Origin: Methylacidiphilum kamchatkense Kam1
GTDB lineage: Bacteria; Verrucomicrobiota; Verrucomicrobiia; Methylacidiphilales; Methylacidiphilaceae
Length of the DNA: 64,000 nt
Direction of reading: 5' to 3'
Assembly (NCBI RefSeq): GCF_007475525.1
Contig: NZ_CP037899.1
Location: 2,046,001 to 2,110,000, forward strand
The translations under genes and the position numbers were made by a program. The notes under the pieces were generated by a model. It did not search any database and was not told the origin of the DNA. It was given only the letters and a program-made list of their open reading frames with translations. Within the stretch, counting starts at the first letter, position 1; each line of letters starts with the position of its first letter. Below, piece by piece: positions 45,908 through 55,187 of this stretch.

Positions 45908-46402
45908 CTAGCGCAAAGTAGAGTTTTTCTTTCGAAGCAAGTTTTGCCTTATGGCTTCGTAAAGGATGATTGAGACGCAATTAGCTAAATTGAGGCTGCG
46001 CACTGAAGAATTGAGAATGGGGATTGAAAAAATGGACTGAGGATTCAAAGAAAGAATCCTTTGGGAAAGGCCCTTTGTTTCTCGTCCGAAGACAAAAATG
46101 TCATGAGGTTGAAAAGAAGCAGTAAAATAAGGAGGATAAGTACCTGTTTCAAAAAAAAACAATCTCCGTTCCCTTTGTTTTTCTAAAAAGAAATCCCAGC
46201 CCTTCCATAAAGATATTTTAACCGCTCTCCAATAATCTAATCCTGCTCTTTTCATAGCTGCATCGTCCAACGAAAAACCGAGCGGCTCGATAAGATGCAG
46301 TTCAGAATTTGTGGCAGCACATATTCTTGCAATGTTGCCCGTATTTTGAGGAATTTGAGGAGCAACAAGAACTATTCCAAAACCAAATCCATTACATTCC
46401 AT
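45908..46402 (-). CDS. trmL: tRNA (cytidine(34)-2'-O)-methyltransferase (TrmL, SPOUT)
   Basis: SPOUT-fold tRNA methyltransferase acting at the wobble base of Leu tRNAs, about 164 residues. It has FGIVLVAPQIPQNTGNIARICAAT (motif 1), LHLIEPLGFSL, KRAGLDYWR, FVFGRETKGLSQ (motif 2, knot) and SIPILNSSVRSLNLANCVSIILYE (motif 3). The start is ATG 46402: an upstream GTG (46429) lies inside the terminator hairpin of the previous gene, so it is unlikely to be used. No clear ribosome site precedes ATG 46402. Confidence 0.93.
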   Translation of the reverse strand: MECNGFGFGIVLVAPQIPQNTGNIARICAATNSELHLIEPLGFSLDDAAMKRAGLDYWRAVKISLWKGWDFFLEKQRERRLFFFETGTYPPYFTASFQPHDIFVFGRETKGLSQRILSLNPQSIFSIPILNSSVRSLNLANCVSIILYEAIRQNLLRKKNSTLR

Positions 46403-46410
46403 ACTAAAAT

Positions 46411-46450
46411 AAAAAGCGATTCCCCGCACCCAGCAAATGGTGCGGGGAAT
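46411..46450 (-). terminator. Rho-independent terminator of the 46460-46921 gene
   Basis: ATTCCCCGCACC (46419-46430) and GGTGCGGGGAAT (46439-46450) form a perfect 12-base-pair stem with an 8-base loop. On the minus strand the stem is followed by CGCTTTTTATTTTA. It ends the membrane-protein transcript ten bases after its stop and separates it from trmL. Confidence 0.85.
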
Positions 46451-46459
46451 ACAAACTCA

Positions 46460-46921
46460 TTATATTTTTTTCTTTATTCCTTTAAAGAAAAGTTCATTGA
46501 AAGCAACTACAATAAGGGCTAAAAAAAGTGCATATATTCCCATCCAAAGATTCATTGGAATATGCCCCGGAGTGGATAGCCTAGCAACAATATACCCAAT
46601 CCACAGGGTACCCCAAAATGGGAGAAGGCTTTGGCTTGAAGTGGGCTCATCAGATTCTTTTGTCCTCATAAGCAAAAGCAGAGCGAGGACAATCAAGCTG
46701 AGATCAGCTATTAACAAAAAGAAGTTCCTTTCCATAATTCTTTGGAATATGAAAAGATGATCCACCCCGGCTCTAGCTGTCATTTCATAAAAATAAGCCA
46801 AAAGCGCAGGTACCGCTATCCAGCAATACACTAAAGCAAAAAGACGGAGTAGAGGAACAATATCAATCCCTCCTTTTTTTAAAGTATGTTCCATATTCTG
46901 AACTGTTGAAGGTTCAGTCAT
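46460..46921 (-). CDS. Four-helix integral membrane protein of unknown function
   Basis: Protein of 153 residues with four hydrophobic spans (about 22-42, 65-87, 101-118, 127-147), cytoplasmic Arg/Lys flanks, and no recognisable motif. Helix landmarks are LFALVYCWIAVPALLAYF, FFLLIADLSLIVLALLLLM and WMGIYALFLALIVVAFNE. Start ATG 46921 has AAAGGAGG at ideal distance, one of the strongest ribosome sites here, and it has its own terminator, so it is a monocistronic, probably well-expressed gene. Its upstream 143 bases are very AT-rich. I do not recognise the family. Confidence 0.7.
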   Translation of the reverse strand: MTEPSTVQNMEHTLKKGGIDIVPLLRLFALVYCWIAVPALLAYFYEMTARAGVDHLFIFQRIMERNFFLLIADLSLIVLALLLLMRTKESDEPTSSQSLLPFWGTLWIGYIVARLSTPGHIPMNLWMGIYALFLALIVVAFNELFFKGIKKKI

Positions 46922-47064
46922 GTAATCCTCCTTTCATTTATAATTTTAATAGTTTGAATATTGATCTTATCTTATAATATGTCAAATAAAAATAATATTA
47001 GATATTCTTATATGCTAAAAATAGTATAAATATTTTAAATCTAATAATAGATTAAGCAATTATT

Positions 47065-47838
47065 TTAATCATTTATCTCCTTGTCTGGAGGATAATCGAC
47101 TTTCATAAGATACAAGCCCCACGGAGGGGCAGAGGCAGGAGAAAGCTTCCTATTTTTGCTTTCAAAAATAATTTTTAGCTTTTCAAGATCCAATCGACCT
47201 AATCCTATCTTGACTAGTGCTCCTACAATATTTCTGACCATTCTATAAAGGAACCCATCGGCTTTGATCGTAAAAAGGTGCAATGGCCCTTGGACAGTAA
47301 AACCACAGTCGAAAACAGTCCTTATTGTGTCTTTCAAGACAAAACCAGGGGAGCTAACAAAAGAAGCAAAATCTTTTTTGCCTACAAAAAGCGTTGCCGC
47401 TTCATTCATACCTCTTAAGTCCAGCTGCCTTGGAATATGCCAGGCTCGCCAGAGATAAAAAGGATCCATCACGGGATCATTCCATATCCTATATTGATAG
47501 GTTTTGGAAATAGCATGAAACCGGGCATGAAACTCTTTAGAGACAAGTCTAACATCTAAAACCCTAATTGTATCAGGTAAGTAATAATTCAATGCTCGTT
47601 GTAATACCTCAGCTTCAAGTTTTCTGGGAGCGATAAAAGAAGCGACCTGTCCCTTGGCATGAACGCCAGCATCCGTCCTGCTAGCTCCCTCAACATGAAT
47701 GTCTGTTTGCCATATTTTAGCTACAGCTTCTTCAAGAAAACGCTGGACTGTAGGTAATTGGCCTTGCTTTTGCCAGCCATGAAAGCCAGTCCCACAATAA
47801 GAAAGAATGATCTTATAACCGACTAAAGGAAGATTCAA
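47065..47838 (-). CDS. truA: tRNA pseudouridine(38-40) synthase TruA
   Basis: Enzyme making pseudouridine at positions 38-40 in the tRNA anticodon arm, 257 residues. It has YCGTGFHGWQKQGQLPTVQ, the catalytic Asp in GASRTDAGVHAKGQVASF, FHARFHAISKTYQYRIWN, FVGKKDFASF, DGFLYRMVRNIVGALVKIG and a final PPWGLYLMKVDYP. All family motifs and the normal length are present. Its ATG overlaps the stop of the PagL-like gene by four bases (ATGA). Confidence 0.96.
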   Translation of the reverse strand: MNLPLVGYKIILSYCGTGFHGWQKQGQLPTVQRFLEEAVAKIWQTDIHVEGASRTDAGVHAKGQVASFIAPRKLEAEVLQRALNYYLPDTIRVLDVRLVSKEFHARFHAISKTYQYRIWNDPVMDPFYLWRAWHIPRQLDLRGMNEAATLFVGKKDFASFVSSPGFVLKDTIRTVFDCGFTVQGPLHLFTIKADGFLYRMVRNIVGALVKIGLGRLDLEKLKIIFESKNRKLSPASAPPWGLYLMKVDYPPDKEIND

Positions 47839-48518
47839 TGTGGCCGACCCAAGAGATAAGAAAATCCGATCATTCCACCCAACTCATTAACCCCAATATT
47901 TCTGCTTGCCATGTCCGCATTAGACATATGATGGAAAAGAAGTTCAAAATTAAAAGACCAATGCGTATCAAGCATGTATCTGCAACCGGCACCCAATTGT
48001 GGGGTAAATTCTATTACCTGTCCAACCATTGATTGAGTTTTGACCGTATAGGCATCGTTATAAACGAATCCTAAACCTCCTTCAATAAAAGGGATAAAGC
48101 GACTATCAGGCTGTACAAAATTGTACCTAACCATAATTTGAGGGCCAATCACAGTACTGCCAAAGCCTTTTTCTATGGCGCTTGCATAAAGGCCGATCAG
48201 CAATTCGAGATTCCCACGCAAAATTCCTCCTTTGTCCGGAGTAGTCAACATCCAACCCCAATAGGTTAAGGTGGGGATTTCATTAAAAGTATATCTCCCA
48301 TTACCAGAACCCGTAGAAAAAAGGCCTCCAGCCATAAACATGATTTCGTTAGCCCCTTCTTTGAAAAGAGCCACTTCTGGAATTTCTTCTGTCTTCAAAG
48401 AGACATTTTCTACTTTCTGCCCACTTTCTTCTGAATAGTTAGATCCCCCTGGATTAGCCTTCAAAAGCGTAGGCAATAAAATAGCCAAGCCTAGGAGAAA
48501 AGAACATAGAAAGCGCAT
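47835..48518 (-). CDS. Lipid A deacylase (PagL)-like outer-membrane protein
   Basis: Exported protein of 227 residues: signal peptide (MRFLCSFLLGLAILLPTLLKA), about 40 polar residues, then beta strands. The C-terminal LLFHHMSNADMASRNIGVNEL carries the catalytic HxSN pattern of PagL/acyloxyacyl hydrolase enzymes (here H-M-S-N-A, with N-x-G-x-N following), and PFIEGGLGFVYND is the preceding strand. PagL removes the 3-O acyl chain of lipid A and so alters outer-membrane charge and immunogenicity. It is slightly larger than Pseudomonas PagL (about 170 mature residues). Follows yqgF by 21 bases. Confidence 0.78.
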   Translation of the reverse strand: MRFLCSFLLGLAILLPTLLKANPGGSNYSEESGQKVENVSLKTEEIPEVALFKEGANEIMFMAGGLFSTGSGNGRYTFNEIPTLTYWGWMLTTPDKGGILRGNLELLIGLYASAIEKGFGSTVIGPQIMVRYNFVQPDSRFIPFIEGGLGFVYNDAYTVKTQSMVGQVIEFTPQLGAGCRYMLDTHWSFNFELLFHHMSNADMASRNIGVNELGGMIGFSYLLGRPH

Positions 48519-48539
48519 CTGTTTTCTCTTATCAAAATG

Positions 48540-48980
48540 TTAAACAACACTTCTAACTTTTTTTTCTTTTAAAAGCAACCCATCCAAGTAGGATTGTAGT
48601 ACAACTGCCGCCGCACAACTGTCAATCCTTCTTTTCTTTTCTTTTCCGTGGCAGCCTTTTTCAGTCAATAGCCTATCTGCAAGCTTCGTGCTCAGTCTCT
48701 CGTCTTGAAATTCCACTGGGATTTGAATCCACTGTCTTAGTTTAAAAACAAACTGTTTGACCTTTTCTGCCGCAATCCCATAGGAACCATCCATGTTTCT
48801 TGGTAACCCTACAATAATAAGGCTTACTTCAAACTGCCTTATCGTTTCTTTAAGCTTTCCTATAAACTTCCCAAATGGTTCAGCCTGCAATGGATCCAGC
48901 GGAACAGCAATGGACAATGTCTCATCACTGATGGCTAATCCAATATGCTTCGTGCCATAATCTAAGGACAAAATAGACAT
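48540..48980 (-). CDS. yqgF: YqgF/RuvX RNase H-like nuclease
   Basis: Putative pre-16S rRNA nuclease (formerly Holliday-junction resolvase), 146 residues with an RNase H-like fold. It has LSLDYGTKHIGLAISDE (first Asp), LIIVGLPRNMDGSYG, the EFQDERLSTKLAD segment (Glu) and IDSCAAAVVLQSYLD (last Asp), the four catalytic acids of YqgF proteins. Start ATG 48980 lies 27 bases after trpA's stop. It belongs to the trpA-yqgF-pagL-truA run. Confidence 0.94.
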   Translation of the reverse strand: MSILSLDYGTKHIGLAISDETLSIAVPLDPLQAEPFGKFIGKLKETIRQFEVSLIIVGLPRNMDGSYGIAAEKVKQFVFKLRQWIQIPVEFQDERLSTKLADRLLTEKGCHGKEKKRRIDSCAAAVVLQSYLDGLLLKEKKVRSVV

Positions 48981-49007
48981 CGTTTCTACTTTTTCCTTTC
49001 ACAGGGA

Positions 49008-49820
49008 TTAATTATCTTTTTGCTCTTGATGAATACTTTTTGCAAGCGAAAAAGCAAATTCCTTAAATCTTTCTAGGGTGCTTTTGCCTTCCACGATCCG
49101 GGCTAATTCATCCACTAAGGCGCTCCCCACAACCACTCCATCGGCATAGGATGCTACGGTTTTTGCCTGATGTGGAGTCGATACTCCAAAACCAACACAA
49201 AGTGGCACCTTGCTTATAGTTTCCATGGATTTTACCAATTCATAAGCTTCCTTAGAAAGTTCTTTCTGTAAGCCAGTGATGCCGTTACGCGAAACGCAAT
49301 AAAGAAATCCCCTGGTTCTTTCCGCTATCCTCTTTTTTCTAATCGTGGAGGTTGCAGGAGTAACAAGCAATATTCGATCTAATTTTTCTTCCAAAAAATT
49401 AATTCCCTCAAGAGATTCTTCTGGCGGTAGATCCACGATTAATACCCCATCTGCACCATAATCATAGGCTTGAGTGGCAAACCGTTCTATGCCATAACGA
49501 AAAATGGGGTTTAAATAGGAAAAAAGAACAATTGGAATATTGGATTTCTTTCGGATCCTATTCAAAAGAGAAAATACCCGATCGATATGCATTCCCTCCT
49601 TTAGAGCGCGAAAAGCCGACTGTTGGATTATTGGGCCATCCGCTAATGGATCTGAAAAGGGGATACCTAGTTCTAAGATATCTGCCCCTGCTTCCTCAAG
49701 AATTTCCACTACATGAAGGAATACATCAGGAGTTGGGTCTCCAGCCATTACAAATGGAATGAAAGCTTTGGTGCCACGCTGCTGTAATTCTAAAAAAGTT
49801 TTTTCAATTCTGCCTATCAT
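49008..49820 (-). CDS. trpA: Tryptophan synthase alpha chain
   Basis: Cleaves indole-glycerol phosphate to indole for the TrpB partner; 270 residues, TIM barrel. Catalytic Glu in ILELGIPFSDPLADGPIIQ and Asp in DGVLIVDLPPEES; FIPFVMAGDP, NIPIVLFSYLNPIFRYG, CVSRNGITG and VGFGVSTPHQA are further family motifs. trpB is not adjacent, unlike the usual trpBA pair, so the pathway genes are dispersed. It leads the run down to truA. Confidence 0.96.
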   Translation of the reverse strand: MIGRIEKTFLELQQRGTKAFIPFVMAGDPTPDVFLHVVEILEEAGADILELGIPFSDPLADGPIIQQSAFRALKEGMHIDRVFSLLNRIRKKSNIPIVLFSYLNPIFRYGIERFATQAYDYGADGVLIVDLPPEESLEGINFLEEKLDRILLVTPATSTIRKKRIAERTRGFLYCVSRNGITGLQKELSKEAYELVKSMETISKVPLCVGFGVSTPHQAKTVASYADGVVVGSALVDELARIVEGKSTLERFKEFAFSLAKSIHQEQKDN

Positions 49821-49898
49821 ATTGGATCTTCCTTATAGGTAAAACTTATCAGTAATCTAGCTTAAAAAAAGACAAACATATATAGTGGCTTTTACTAT

Positions 49899-50030
49899 CT
49901 ATCCAGTCAAAAAATCCTCTTCAAAAACTAAGACGTTGGCATCCAAACAGTCGCTGCTTTTCTCTTTCCTTCTAAGCAATTCTCCTAGAAATTCTTGCGT
50001 GATCCTTCCCTCCTCCACGTTGAACGTTAA
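49899..50030 (-). pseudogene. Possible decayed small gene
   Basis: An open minus-strand frame reads LTFNVEEGRITQEFLGELL, then RRKEKSSDCLDANVLVFEED, and continues upstream beyond one TAG with KPKVKLLSSKGAK. Downstream, adding one T to the six-T run at 49909-49914 would extend it with FFDWIDSKSHY to a stop near 49857. Composition is protein-like, but there is no ATG, no ribosome site, and no family recognised. It may be a remnant with one nonsense change and one homopolymer slip. Confidence 0.25.
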
Positions 50031-50327
50031 CTATTTGGCTCCTTTGGAACTTAAAAGCTTTACTTTTGGCTTGATAAGCCCGTTGCATCCTAAATAAGAA
50101 AGTAATGATAAGTGGCAGCAGGGCTAAAAAATACCTTCCAAAGAGTGGATAGCCGTTTTGTGAGTATACTCTTTGTTAGCTGCTTAGAATTTTTCTCATC
50201 CGCTCATGCCCTTCCCTAAAAACAAATAACCGATTTTTTATTAGCTATAAAAAATTACAAATCCCTACGGCTTTTTCTTGCTCTGAGTCAGACCTATTTC
50301 GCCAACCGCAATGCAACTTTCAGTCAA

Positions 50328-50341
50328 CCTCAATGTTGAGG
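50328..50341. promoter_or_regulatory. Near-palindrome upstream of gltB
   Basis: CCTCAATGTTGAGG is symmetric except at the centre (12 of 14 positions) and stands 107 bases before the gltB start. Its size suits a dimeric repressor or activator site. No regulator is known to match it. Confidence 0.25.
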
Positions 50342-50447
50342 CAAATGGACTTTTTTAATGAATATTTTTTATTCATCAAATTATATAAAGAAAAAAAACA
50401 AATGTGTATCTTGCCACTTTTCAAAAGATACCTAGAATTAACACAAC

Positions 50448-53400
50448 ATGCATTTTGCAAAATTTTTAGACAATAAATCGATTCCACCACTTTGGATCGA
50501 ACAGATGGAGCGGTCAAGCTGTGGGGTAGGTTTTGTAGCGGATATCCATGGAAATTCGACTTACCATATCTTAGATACCGCCCTTCAATGCGTCTGTGCC
50601 CTTTCTCACAGAGGTGCTATTGATGCTGATATGAAAACAGGCGATGGGGCTGGAGTCATGACCAAGATTCCCTATGATCTCCTGCGTCCAGAAATAGAGA
50701 AATCAGGGCACCATCTTTTTAAAAACGAAGATTTGGCTGTCGGATTTTGTTTTCTTCCCGCTAAAGATCTGTATGCGCAAGTCCATTGTAAAAAAATTAT
50801 AGAGGAGACTGTCCTTGAACATGGCTTATATATTTTGGGATGGCGTCTTGTTCCCATCCATATGGATGCTCTTGGTGACAAAGCTCAAAGAACCTGTCCT
50901 CACATCGAACAGATTCTCTTGGCAAAACCTCTAGATCGCTCTCTAAACTCGTTGGCTTTTGAACAGCTCCTTTTTCTATGTCGGAAGAAAATTGAAAATA
51001 AAATTGCTAAACAAAATATTAAAGATTTTTATATTCCTTCCTTTTCTTCTAAAACAATCGTATACAAAGGGCTTTTTGTCTCTCCTCAACTCCAAAAATT
51101 CTACGCGGATCTCCACGATCCTCTTTTCAAAACTCCTTTCGCTATTTACCATCAAAGGTATAGCACGAACACTTTCCCCTCGTGGTTTCTCTCACAGCCG
51201 TTTCGAATGCTTGCCCACAATGGGGAAATCAATACGATTCAGGGGAATCGATTATGGACCAAGGCAAGAGAAAAAGCGCTTGAAATGTGTGAACCTTGGG
51301 GGAATGAGATTGAAAACCTGCTTCCAATCATACCACCTGGAACAAGTGATTCAGCAAGTCTTGATCATGTTTTTGAGTTCCTCACTCTTTCCGGAAGGGA
51401 TACGTTAGAAGCTATCCTCATGCTTGTTCCTGCTGCATGGCAGGCTGAAAAGCACATTCCTGAAGAGCTAAAAAATTTTTATCTCTATCATGAACTCTTT
51501 TCAGAGCCTTGGGATGGTCCTGCAGCGCTAGTATTTAGCGATGGAAAAATTGTCGGTGCTTGTCTGGATCGCAACGGGCTGCGTCCCTCCCGGTTTAGGA
51601 TTACTTCCGATGGTTTGTTTATTCTTGGATCTGAAGCAGGGATCGGAAAGATCGATGAGAAAACTGTCCTTGAAAAAGGAAGACTTGGTCCAGGAGAAAT
51701 CATTGCCATTGATCTCGAAGCTAAAAAAGTTCTTAGGGATAAAGAAATTAAAGAACAGGTTAGCTCTAAATACCCTTACAGTTTGTTCTTAAAAAACTCT
51801 CAACGCAAAATAGGAAAAAGAATTTTCTTTGCAGATCCTCTCCAGAATGACCCCGAAGAACTTAACAAAAAGCTTTTGTGTTTTGGATATGACGAAGAGG
51901 AAATACAATATGTTCTAAAACCGATGGCTCAAAAAGCTGAAGAAGCGGTTGGCTCCATGGGAGATGATGCTCCAATTGCAATTCTTTCGGACAAACCGAA
52001 AATTCTTTATTGGTATTTTAGACAACTGTTCGCCCAAGTAACCAATCCACCAATTGATCCCATACGGGAAAAACTCGTGATGTCTTTAGAAAATTGGTGT
52101 GGCCGACTGCCGCAATGGCTTTTTACAGGTCCAATAGACCACGAAGTCATTCGTCTAAGCTCGCCTTTTCTTTTCAATGAAGAGCTTGAAGATTTAAGAT
52201 CTAGGCCAGAGTCATCCTTGCAAGCAAGGACTATCCAATGTCTTTTCCCTATCAATGGTTCAGAAGAAGCCTTTCTATCTAGGCTCTGGGAAATTAAAAT
52301 GGAGGCTGAAGAAGCCGCTGACGAAGGCATAGCCATTCTCATTTTGTCAGACAAAGGACCATCCAAAGAGCTTGCTCCTCTCCCTATGCTGCTTGTGGTG
52401 GGGGCCGTTCATCATCACCTGATTAGGGTTGGGAAGCGGACCAAACTCTCTATAATATGCGAAACGGGGGAATGCCGCGATGTTCACCATTTTGCTTGTC
52501 TTATCGGCTATGGGGCAACAGCCGTAAATCCATACCTGTGTCTGGAGCTTTTTTCTAGTCTTCACCAAAACGGTGCATTTGGCAATTTGACAAGAGAGGA
52601 AATAGCTAAAAACTACAAATCGGCGATTGAAAAAGGGCTGCTAAAAATTATGTCAAAAATGGGGATTTCAACGATCGCCAGTTATCACGGCAGCCAACTT
52701 TTTGAAGCTCTTGGAATTGGAGAAGAAGTCATCAATGATTGTTTTGAAAATACTCCTTCTCGCATCGGTGGTCTGACGTACAGGCAAATAGCCAAAGAAG
52801 CTATCCAAAGGCATGAGCTGGGATTCAGGGACCAAGCTCCAAAACTGATGGATTTGGGGTATTACCGTTATAAAAGAGAAGGAGAAAAACATGCTTTGAT
52901 TCCTCAAGCTATTCATCCCCTTCATGTTTATGTTGGATTAAAAGGCAAAGAAAAAGCAGGACAAATAGAAGAGTATAGAAAATTTTCCAACATCATCCTG
53001 TCAAACGGTCCTATTTCAATAAGAGACTGTTTAACCTTTCGGCAACAAACCCCCATTCCATTGGAAGAGGTGGAACAAATTGAAGAAATCAGGAAAAGAT
53101 TCACCACGGCTGCCATGTCTTATGGTGCCTTATCACCTGAAGCTCATGAAACTCTATCCATTGCTATGAATAGGATTGGAGGCAAATCCAATACAGGAGA
53201 GGGAGGCGAGGATCCGGACAGGTATAGTCCTTTGCCTAATGGGGACTCGAAAAACAGCCTGATTAAACAAGTTGCCTCCGGAAGATTTGGAGTGACAGCT
53301 GAATACTTATCAAATGCGGCTGAAATAGAAATCAAAATGGCTCAGGGATCAAAACCTGGGGAAGGAGGTCAAATTCCTGGTTTCAAAATCGATGAAGTAA

Positions 53401-55007
53401 TTGCCAGACTCAGAAGGAGCACTCCTGGAGTTCCTCTTATCTCCCCTCCCCCTCATCATGATATTTATAGCATCGAAGACCTCTCTCAGTTAATTTATGA
53501 CTTAAAACAAGCAAATCCACGGGCAAAAATTTGTGTCAAGCTTGTCTCCGAAGCTGGTGTTGGAACAATTGCTGCTGGGGTTGCCAAAGCCCATGCTGAC
53601 ATCATTCTGATCAGTGGCAATGAAGGGGGAACGGGAGCCTCCCCGATTTCTTCTATAAAATATGCAGGAACCCCTTGGGAATTAGGGGTAGCCGAAACCC
53701 AGCAAGTTCTCATGCTCAACGGACTGAGGAGTAGAGTTACCTTGAGAACAGATGGAGGCTTAAGAACGGGAAGAGACATTGTCATTGCAGCGATCCTGGG
53801 TGCCGAAGAATTTAACTTTGGAACCATGGCCCTTATTGCAATGGGTTGTGTTTATGTCCGTCATTGTCATCTAAATACTTGTCCCACGGGCATTGCTACT
53901 CAAGACCCAAAACTAAGAGCACGCTTTAAGGGAACTCCTGAAGGCGTTATTGCCTATCTCAATGCCGTTGCTCAAGAAGTCAGAGAAATATTAGCCAGTC
54001 TTGGAGCTCGGTCCTTAAACGAAGTAATAGGAAAAACAGAGCTTCTTGAACAAAAATCATTTCCTAATCACCCCAAATCCCAACTTTTGGATCTTCGTTC
54101 GTTACTCTGGAAACCCGAGGGAATGGAAACAGAACCTCGGTATCATACGTGGGAAAGAAATGATCCCCAAGGCGATCGGCCGCTGGATGAACTGCTTCTT
54201 CAACAAGCTAAATCCGCAATACGGACCAGAAAATCCGTTCTTATAACCCATAAGGTTAAAAATGTTAATAGAAGCATTGGCACCCAGCTCTCTGGGACTA
54301 TCGCTTATCTTTACGGTGACACTGGTCTTCCTGAAGGCACTATCCAACTTAATCTATCAGGATGTGCTGGACAAAGTCTTGGCGCCTTCCTGGTCAATGG
54401 AGTTAACATTCGCCTTGAAGGAGAAGCCAATGACTACGTTGGGAAAGGCATGAGTGGCGGTGAAATTGTTCTTAAAGCCCCAGATTACGCTTTGTTCAAG
54501 CCTGAAGAAAACGTAATCTGTGGTAATACGGTGTTATACGGGGCAACGGGCGGTAGATTTTATGGTTGCGGAAAAGCTGGAGAAAGATTCGCCGTTAGGA
54601 ACAGTGGAGCAACTGCAGTCATAGAAGGCATAGGGGATCATGGATGTGAATATATGACTAGAGGGAAAGTTGTCGTGCTTGGAAAGACTGGTAAAAATTT
54701 TGCAGCAGGAATGTCTGGTGGCATTGCTTATGTATACGACGAAGATGGCAGTTTCCCGGACAATTGTAACCTGCAGATGGTTAGACTGGAAAGATTTTCA
54801 GACGAGGATGAAGCTAAAGACCTGCAACAGTTAATTTATTTTCATTTTGAAAAAACTGGCAGTACCAAGGCCAAACACATTCTTGAGAACTGGAAAAAAG
54901 CAAAAGCTTTATTTTGGAAAGTCGTCCCCTTGGAGTCACCTCATACGGGAAAACCAAAGACTGTGGAAAAACCTCAAAGGAGCATTTTACAGGAATCAAA
55001 AATTTGA
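50448..55007 (+). CDS. gltB: Glutamate synthase large subunit
   Basis: Forms two glutamates from glutamine and 2-oxoglutarate; 1519 residues in the classical four-domain order. A 24-residue propeptide precedes catalytic Cys25 (SSCGVGFVADIHG) of the class II glutaminase domain, with HNGEINTIQGN. The central domain follows; the FMN/3Fe-4S synthase domain holds AMSYGALSPEAHETL, NTGEGGEDPDRY, QGSKPGEGGQIPG and the cluster motif CVYVRHCHLNTCPTG. The C-terminal GXGXG barrel (GATGGRFYGCGKAGERFAV, GGIAYVYDEDG) is complete. The small subunit gltD is not beside it; it may be elsewhere, or a ferredoxin may serve as donor. It is divergent from trpA with a long leader. Confidence 0.96.
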   Translation: MHFAKFLDNKSIPPLWIEQMERSSCGVGFVADIHGNSTYHILDTALQCVCALSHRGAIDADMKTGDGAGVMTKIPYDLLRPEIEKSGHHLFKNEDLAVGFCFLPAKDLYAQVHCKKIIEETVLEHGLYILGWRLVPIHMDALGDKAQRTCPHIEQILLAKPLDRSLNSLAFEQLLFLCRKKIENKIAKQNIKDFYIPSFSSKTIVYKGLFVSPQLQKFYADLHDPLFKTPFAIYHQRYSTNTFPSWFLSQPFRMLAHNGEINTIQGNRLWTKAREKALEMCEPWGNEIENLLPIIPPGTSDSASLDHVFEFLTLSGRDTLEAILMLVPAAWQAEKHIPEELKNFYLYHELFSEPWDGPAALVFSDGKIVGACLDRNGLRPSRFRITSDGLFILGSEAGIGKIDEKTVLEKGRLGPGEIIAIDLEAKKVLRDKEIKEQVSSKYPYSLFLKNSQRKIGKRIFFADPLQNDPEELNKKLLCFGYDEEEIQYVLKPMAQKAEEAVGSMGDDAPIAILSDKPKILYWYFRQLFAQVTNPPIDPIREKLVMSLENWCGRLPQWLFTGPIDHEVIRLSSPFLFNEELEDLRSRPESSLQARTIQCLFPINGSEEAFLSRLWEIKMEAEEAADEGIAILILSDKGPSKELAPLPMLLVVGAVHHHLIRVGKRTKLSIICETGECRDVHHFACLIGYGATAVNPYLCLELFSSLHQNGAFGNLTREEIAKNYKSAIEKGLLKIMSKMGISTIASYHGSQLFEALGIGEEVINDCFENTPSRIGGLTYRQIAKEAIQRHELGFRDQAPKLMDLGYYRYKREGEKHALIPQAIHPLHVYVGLKGKEKAGQIEEYRKFSNIILSNGPISIRDCLTFRQQTPIPLEEVEQIEEIRKRFTTAAMSYGALSPEAHETLSIAMNRIGGKSNTGEGGEDPDRYSPLPNGDSKNSLIKQVASGRFGVTAEYLSNAAEIEIKMAQGSKPGEGGQIPGFKIDEVIARLRRSTPGVPLISPPPHHDIYSIEDLSQLIYDLKQANPRAKICVKLVSEAGVGTIAAGVAKAHADIILISGNEGGTGASPISSIKYAGTPWELGVAETQQVLMLNGLRSRVTLRTDGGLRTGRDIVIAAILGAEEFNFGTMALIAMGCVYVRHCHLNTCPTGIATQDPKLRARFKGTPEGVIAYLNAVAQEVREILASLGARSLNEVIGKTELLEQKSFPNHPKSQLLDLRSLLWKPEGMETEPRYHTWERNDPQGDRPLDELLLQQAKSAIRTRKSVLITHKVKNVNRSIGTQLSGTIAYLYGDTGLPEGTIQLNLSGCAGQSLGAFLVNGVNIRLEGEANDYVGKGMSGGEIVLKAPDYALFKPEENVICGNTVLYGATGGRFYGCGKAGERFAVRNSGATAVIEGIGDHGCEYMTRGKVVVLGKTGKNFAAGMSGGIAYVYDEDGSFPDNCNLQMVRLERFSDEDEAKDLQQLIYFHFEKTGSTKAKHILENWKKAKALFWKVVPLESPHTGKPKTVEKPQRSILQESKI

Positions 55008-55187
55008 GAACTTCGAGGGCATAACATCGTATTGCCTCTGCTGAAATCACCCTAAGTGCTCAGAGATTGTGAGAAAGCGGTGTCATTTTTTCCCGTTTTA
55101 TCTTTTCTAATCAGCGCAAAAGGCTTAAGCCTGGTTTACTGGTCCGCTAATCAAAAAAGCTAAGAAATATGTTCCTTTTAGGCTAGA

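Larger units (their letters stand above)
49821..50447. other. 627-base gap between trpA and gltB
   Basis: It contains a 43-codon open minus-strand frame (49899-50030) that may be a decayed or mis-sequenced small gene, a 14-base near-palindrome at 50328-50341 about 107 bases before gltB, and AT-rich promoter-like sequence for both divergent neighbours. No RNA gene or repeat family was recognised. Confidence 0.5.
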
